Origin: an uncultured Romboutsia sp.
GTDB lineage: Bacteria; Bacillota; Clostridia; Peptostreptococcales; Peptostreptococcaceae
Reading direction: 5' to 3'
NCBI GenBank assembly: GCA_937907205.1
Contig: CALESE010000089.1
Coordinates: forward strand, 1-11,383
DNA length: 11,383 bases
Under the pieces are notes generated by a model, which worked only from the letters and a program-made list of their open reading frames with translations, ran no database searches and was not told where the DNA came from. Shown piece after piece: positions 9,083-11,383 of this stretch; the first letter of the stretch is position 1, and every line of letters starts with the position of its first letter. The translations under genes and the position numbers were made by a program.

Positions 9083-9973
9083 AGAAATAATATTTTCTTT
9101 AGTTAATGAAATTTTCTTTCCATTAGAAAGTATAATCTCTTTTAATTTATATTATTTTTGCCTATCTTATCTATACCATCAATGGTTACCATATATTGCT
9201 TATTTTCTTTTATTACTTTATACTTCTTTTCGTTTATTACTACAAATGAAGGTTCAAACCTTGTTGAATTTGAGCTATTGAATTTAACTTGAATTGGCTC
9301 ATTTTTTTCAAATATAATTGTCTGCTTATCATCTTTATATGTAGCAACATCTGATATCTTTAGCTGATAATCTATTACAAACTCCAATTCTTTTGTTTCT
9401 TTTAATATACCTGTGTGATCTTCTTCATATTCTGTCAACTTATTTGTATCCAAATCATAATTGATAACAAAATTGACTCTATACATTTTTCCATCTTCTA
9501 CTGAAACATCAATTTCATTCTTACCTGATGATATTTCATTATTTTTTATCAACTCATTGTTATCATTTAAAATTTCTACATGTGCTGACTTAATACTCTT
9601 ATCCTCATCTTTTAAATCAAAAGAAATATCTATCTTTGACTCATCAATATTTTCATTTACAGTATAATTTTCTATACTTGGAGCACTCTTTAATACATCA
9701 AGTTTCATTGTATAATCTACATATATTCTTTTACCATTATTCAATATGACTTCTGTAAAATGATATTCTTTTATACCTGATTTATCATGTTTACCAATAT
9801 TTACACTATAAATATTACTATCTTCAGATTTTTTTACATTATATTCCTTACCATTTATTACAACTTTTTCAATTGATGCATTGTAACTTACATCACCTAA
9901 GAAAATCAAATTTACTTCCTCATTTTTCTGTGGATAATAATTATACTGATACATATCAGATAAAACAACTTGA
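7545..9973 (-). repeat. Four tandem ~600-bp units, each encoding two Ig-like modules
   Basis: Two module types alternate four times. Type B ends in a pattern like INxxxYxVxxxDxxYxVxIxGxDxxGxxxIxIxxIILSNG then VLKxKPxI; type A carries FDLVDEDxS, then GKNxIxF, then YDLDSN. Approximate starts for B are 9973, 9375, 8771 and 8169, and for A are 9679, 9059, 8480 and 7850, a period of about 600 bases. The frameshift lies in the second B module. They are probably beta-sandwich stalk modules that hold the protease away from the cell surface. I do not recognise a named family with certainty. Confidence 0.85.
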
Positions 9974-11139
9974 TAATCTAATGTTTTTTCTACTTTTTGA
10001 ACTAAAATAGACAAATCTGTTACAGTAATACTTCCATCATTATTCATATCTGCATTTTTAATAAAACTCTCTATCAACTCATCTTGATTGATCAAATATA
10101 GTTGTAGCAAATTAATATCTTTATAATCAATTTGGCCATCACCATTTAATTCTCCCTTTGATGAAAAACTTGATGCAGCAACAGTAACTACTTGTAATGA
10201 AAGTATCCCAAAAATCAAAAATATTATCATATTTTTATTCTTATATTTCTTAAATTTATCATTGTTTATATAGACGATAACAATAACAGATCCTACCAAA
10301 ACAAAAGCAAACAATAACATCCAATTGCTCATGTCTCCTTTTATTGGTAACTTCTCTTCTTTTGAATTGTCAGAATTTACCAAACTATCACTATTATTAT
10401 AAGAATCATTATTTCCTAAATCACCTAACTGAGTCATATCTTCTATTGGTGGAATATATTCATCTTTTGAATTATCAGAATTCAATAAAACATTTTCATT
10501 ATTGGAAGAATTATTATTTCCTGGATCACCTGACTGAGTTATACTTCCTATTGGTGGAATATATTCATCTTTTGAATTATCAGAATTTAATGAAACATCT
10601 TCATTATTAGAAGAATTATTATTTACAGAATTACTTGACTGATTAGATTGATCCTGTATGATATCAATAGTAGATTTTGATTCTTCAAGTATCTTATCTT
10701 CTTTTCCCTCAGAAATAACAATATCTTTGATAAGAATATCTCCTTTTCCGGCATGAGCATTATCTTTCACCTTCAATTTAATCTTCACGATTTCCTCTTG
10801 TGCCTTACTTCCTATCCTTTTGATAGCTATAAACTCACCGGTATCTTTATTAAATTTAAGTTCTTCCCAGTTATTCTGTGTCTGAAAATTACTTTGTGAT
10901 ACTTCTTCAAAGACATTTTTATCATAATCTAAGGTTGCCTTATAAACATTAACTCCTTTCTTAATTTCTTCGTAATTGTCAAGTCTTAATGTAACTACTA
11001 CTTCATCCCCACTCTTTGATTCTATCTTTTCATTTTCTAGAATAGCTGTTATTCCTGATGCAGCTTGTACACTTACATTGGATAAGCTTAAAATAACAAA
11101 ACCAATAATGTAGATAAAGATTCTTTTTATTTTCCTCAT
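9142..11139 (-). CDS. Cohesin-sorting signal-dockerin-Ig repeat surface protein; 5' part of a frameshifted giant metalloprotease gene
   Basis: This 665-residue frame encodes the anchor half of a secreted protease. The order is signal peptide (1-26), cohesin-like domain (about 29-160), Asn/Ser linker with three repeats, LPIKGD (264-269) plus a transmembrane helix (273-291), Lys-rich loop, second hydrophobic segment (304-323), dockerin (329-385), then one and a half Ig-like units. I start it at 11139 because AAAGGA lies 7 bases upstream and a typical signal peptide follows at once; the in-frame ATG at 11193 has no ribosome binding site and lies upstream of the predicted transcript start. The frame ends at a TAA in the middle of an Ig-like module (…IGKNNI then stop), and the module continues in the other frame. 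It is therefore the truncated 5' part of the gene ending at 704. Alone, it could give a membrane-tethered cohesin/dockerin protein without protease. Confidence 0.85.
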   Translation of the reverse strand: MRKIKRIFIYIIGFVILSLSNVSVQAASGITAILENEKIESKSGDEVVVTLRLDNYEEIKKGVNVYKATLDYDKNVFEEVSQSNFQTQNNWEELKFNKDTGEFIAIKRIGSKAQEEIVKIKLKVKDNAHAGKGDILIKDIVISEGKEDKILEESKSTIDIIQDQSNQSSNSVNNNSSNNEDVSLNSDNSKDEYIPPIGSITQSGDPGNNNSSNNENVLLNSDNSKDEYIPPIEDMTQLGDLGNNDSYNNSDSLVNSDNSKEEKLPIKGDMSNWMLLFAFVLVGSVIVIVYINNDKFKKYKNKNMIIFLIFGILSLQVVTVAASSFSSKGELNGDGQIDYKDINLLQLYLINQDELIESFIKNADMNNDGSITVTDLSILVQKVEKTLDYQVVLSDMYQYNYYPQKNEEVNLIFLGDVSYNASIEKVVINGKEYNVKKSEDSNIYSVNIGKHDKSGIKEYHFTEVILNNGKRIYVDYTMKLDVLKSAPSIENYTVNENIDESKIDISFDLKDEDKSIKSAHVEILNDNNELIKNNEISSGKNEIDVSVEDGKMYRVNFVINYDLDTNKLTEYEEDHTGILKETKELEFVIDYQLKISDVATYKDDKQTIIFEKNEPIQVKFNSSNSTRFEPSFVVINEKKYKVIKENKQYMVTIDGIDKIGKNNIN
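9985..10157 (-). other. Type I dockerin-like domain
   Basis: Residues about 329-385. Two F-hand calcium loops are visible: ELNGDGQIDYKD followed by INLLQLYL, and DMNNDGSITVTD followed by LSILVQKV. Spacing and the 12-residue loop pattern (D/N at 1, 3, 5, G at 6, I at 8, D at 12) are those of dockerin type I. The first loop has Glu in place of Asp at position 1. The usual recognition positions 10-11 are YK in loop 1 and VT in loop 2, so the two halves are not equivalent and one binding mode would be expected. Likely partner: a cohesin, perhaps the one in the same frame. Confidence 0.85.
10174..10230 (-). other. Internal signal-peptide-like hydrophobic segment (second membrane span)
   Basis: Residues 304-322: MIIFLIFGILSLQVVTVAA followed by SS. 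Preceded by KFKKYKNKN it looks like a complete signal peptide with a possible cleavage site after VAA. It directly precedes the dockerin, as if a second secreted protein began here. No ribosome binding site precedes the ATG at 10230. With the helix before it, it would form an out-in-out hairpin with the Lys-rich loop in the cytoplasm, which fits the positive-inside rule. Confidence 0.75.
10232..10350 (-). other. Degenerate cell-wall sorting signal: LPIKGD, transmembrane helix, Lys-rich tail
   Basis: Residues 264-303. LPIKGD stands where LPxTGD is expected, followed by a hydrophobic helix (W273-I291) and a tail with six Lys and one Asp in 12 residues. This is the three-part layout of a sortase substrate, normally found at the very C-terminus of a protein. 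Here the Thr of LPxTG is Lys, so sortase cleavage is doubtful, and the frame runs on instead of stopping. The helix may act as a plain membrane anchor. Confidence 0.7.
10340..10625 (-). repeat. Three tandem ~102-105-bp repeats encoding an Asn/Ser/Asp-rich linker
   Basis: Three in-frame copies of a ~35-residue unit centred on LNSDNSKDEYIPPI. The shared anchor 'ttggt' starts at 10344, 10446 and 10551, giving spacings of 102 and 105 bases, both multiples of three. Copies 1 and 2 are very close; copy 3 has diverged to VNSDNSKEEKLPIKGD, and its LPI is the sorting-signal-like motif. The linker probably spaces the cohesin domain from the wall or membrane. Copy number could change by slippage without altering frame. 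Confidence 0.9.
10661..11055 (-). other. Cohesin-like domain
   Basis: Residues about 29-160. The pattern fits the cohesin/carbohydrate-binding jelly-roll fold: an early strand with GDEVVVTLRLDN, a central YKATLDYDKNVFEEV strand (the usual 'LxYDxxxL' region), and a late strand GDILIKDIVISEGKED. Cohesins bind dockerin modules tightly in a calcium-dependent way. A dockerin is encoded about 170 residues further on in the same frame, so it is the obvious candidate partner. The assignment rests on pattern recognition, not a profile search. Confidence 0.75.
11059..11139 (-). other. Sec signal peptide
   Basis: The first 26-27 residues have a basic start (MRKIKR), a hydrophobic core (IFIYIIGFVILSLS) and a signal peptidase I site, VQA followed by AS. 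The mature protein would begin directly at the cohesin-like domain. Confidence 0.9.
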
Positions 11140-11146
11140 AACTTCA

Positions 11147-11152
11147 TCCTTT
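11147..11152 (-). promoter_or_regulatory. Ribosome binding site deciding the start at 11139
   Basis: AAAGGA lies 7 bases before the ATG at 11139. No comparable site precedes the ATG at 11193, the GTG at 9082 or the internal ATG at 10230, so this is the only convincing translation start in the window. Confidence 0.85.
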
Positions 11153-11170
11153 CTTTTTTGTAATTTAAGC

Positions 11171-11212
11171 ATTATAATATTTAACTTTTTCATATATAGT
11201 AAATATTATAAT
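11171..11212. promoter_or_regulatory. Imperfect inverted repeat spanning the -10 box
   Basis: The arm attataatatttaact (11171-11186) is nearly complementary to agtaaatattataat (11198-11212), with one extra base. The dyad covers the -10 box and the presumed transcript start, where a repressor could bind. AT-rich composition makes chance a real alternative. Confidence 0.3.
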
Positions 11213-11221
11213 ATTAAGCAA
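11193..11221 (-). promoter_or_regulatory. Sigma-A-type promoter of the protease gene
   Basis: TTGCTT (11221-11216), a 17-base spacer, and TATATA (11198-11193). The predicted transcript start near 11186 falls after the ATG at 11193 and so supports translation from 11139. A second TATAAT (11239-11234) has only a weak -35. The region is very AT-rich, so chance matches are likely. Confidence 0.5.
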
Positions 11222-11290
11222 AGTGTATATCATATTATAATAATACTATTCTTTTATTAAAATTAAATGAAATAGATAAGTGTTCATAAA

Positions 11291-11320
11291 TAGTAAGTAT
11301 TTCACTATAAATACTTACTA
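11291..11320. promoter_or_regulatory. Perfect 12-bp hairpin upstream of the promoter
   Basis: Arms 11291-11302 and 11309-11320 (tagtaagtattt type) are perfectly complementary with a 6-base loop. It lies about 70 bases upstream of the -35 box. On the minus strand only TTTAT follows, and no T-tract follows on the plus strand, so it is a weak terminator candidate. It may instead be an operator or the end of the gene beyond the window edge. Confidence 0.5.
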
Positions 11321-11383
11321 GTAGAAAAAATAATGTATCTTATTATATGTAGGGATTTTTTAATATGTCTAATGTATAATTTT

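Larger units (their letters stand above)
704..11139 (-). pseudogene. Whole reconstructed gene: ~3,478-residue cohesin-dockerin-M26 protease, interrupted by one frameshift
   Basis: The two frames are parts of one gene. The upstream frame ends GIDKIGKNNI and the downstream frame, read back before its GTG, runs KLKEIILSNGKK. The join matches the equivalent stretch of a sister module (GFDEAGKKEIKIEKIILSNS). One extra A in the AAA at 9146-9148 restores the full frame, with no residue missing compared with the repeat. Total length would be about 3,478 residues from the start at 11139. As written, the ribosome stops at 9142. Because over 8 kb downstream stays open, either the mutation is recent, the tract varies in the population, or the base was lost in sequencing. 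I see no slippery heptamer that would support programmed frameshifting. Confidence 0.75.

Noticed and set aside
9142..9163. Programmed -1 ribosomal frameshifting joining the two frames
   Set aside because: The tract reads GGC AAA AAT AAT ATA AAT; slipping at AAA AAT would meet a TAA at once (9154-9152), and the only usable site, T ATA AAT, is not slippery.
8244..9281. Plus-strand frames of 75-138 residues
   Set aside because: They lie opposite the Ig-like repeats, are hydrophobic because of antisense AT-rich codons, and lack ribosome binding sites.
10344..10610. Plus-strand 88-residue frame rich in Tyr, Leu and Asn with internal repeats
   Set aside because: It is the antisense reading of the linker repeats and has no start signal of its own.
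10340..10625. CRISPR-like array
   Set aside because: The repeats are in frame, code for a linker, are adjacent rather than separated by unique spacers, and number only three.
11140..11193. Upstream ATG at 11193 as the gene start
   Set aside because: No ribosome binding site precedes it, it overlaps the -10 box, and it would add 18 residues in front of a complete signal peptide. The ATG at 11139 has AAAGGA at 7 bases.

Overview
The window is AT-rich (roughly 28% GC by eye), with heavy use of ATA, AGA and A/T-ending codons, and its coding content is almost entirely on the minus strand. Cohesin/dockerin modules, an M26-type zinc metalloprotease and Gram-positive secretion signals point to a low-GC Firmicute, most likely a Clostridium-like anaerobe from a host-associated habitat. 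No ribosomal or other phylogenetic marker is present, so the genus is an inference.

Reading along the minus strand, 11383-11140 is a promoter region with a TTGCTT/TATATA promoter, a 12-bp perfect hairpin and a strong ribosome binding site. One giant secreted-protein gene then fills 11139 down to 704. It appears as two reading frames, 11139-9142 and 9082-704. The break falls inside an Ig-like repeat. Adding one A to the AAA at 9146-9148 fuses the frames exactly and restores the repeat consensus, giving a reconstructed protein of about 3,478 residues. Order of parts: signal peptide; cohesin-like domain; low-complexity Asn/Ser linker with three ~35-residue repeats; degenerate LPxTG-type sorting signal (LPIKGD) with a transmembrane helix; short Lys-rich loop; second signal-peptide-like hydrophobic segment; type I dockerin; four tandem two-module Ig-like units; M26 N-terminal-like region; one GLUG beta-helix cassette; M26 zinc metalloprotease domain (HEIGH plus a downstream Glu); three further GLUG cassettes.

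The 703 bases beyond the gene hold a 15-bp nested hairpin with T-tracts on both sides (terminator), a second smaller terminator-like hairpin, and a 43-codon coding remnant without a start codon. Nothing else is recognisable there.

Functionally, this looks like a surface protease of the ZmpB/IgA1-protease type, a class that cleaves host glycoproteins or immunoglobulins in streptococci. The unusual point is that a wall/membrane-anchored cohesin and a dockerin-tagged protease, which look like two neighbouring genes, are joined in one continuous frame through a membrane hairpin. As sequenced, the frameshift separates the anchor and dockerin half from the protease half, so the locus is either a recent pseudogene, a switchable gene, or carries a one-base sequencing error.
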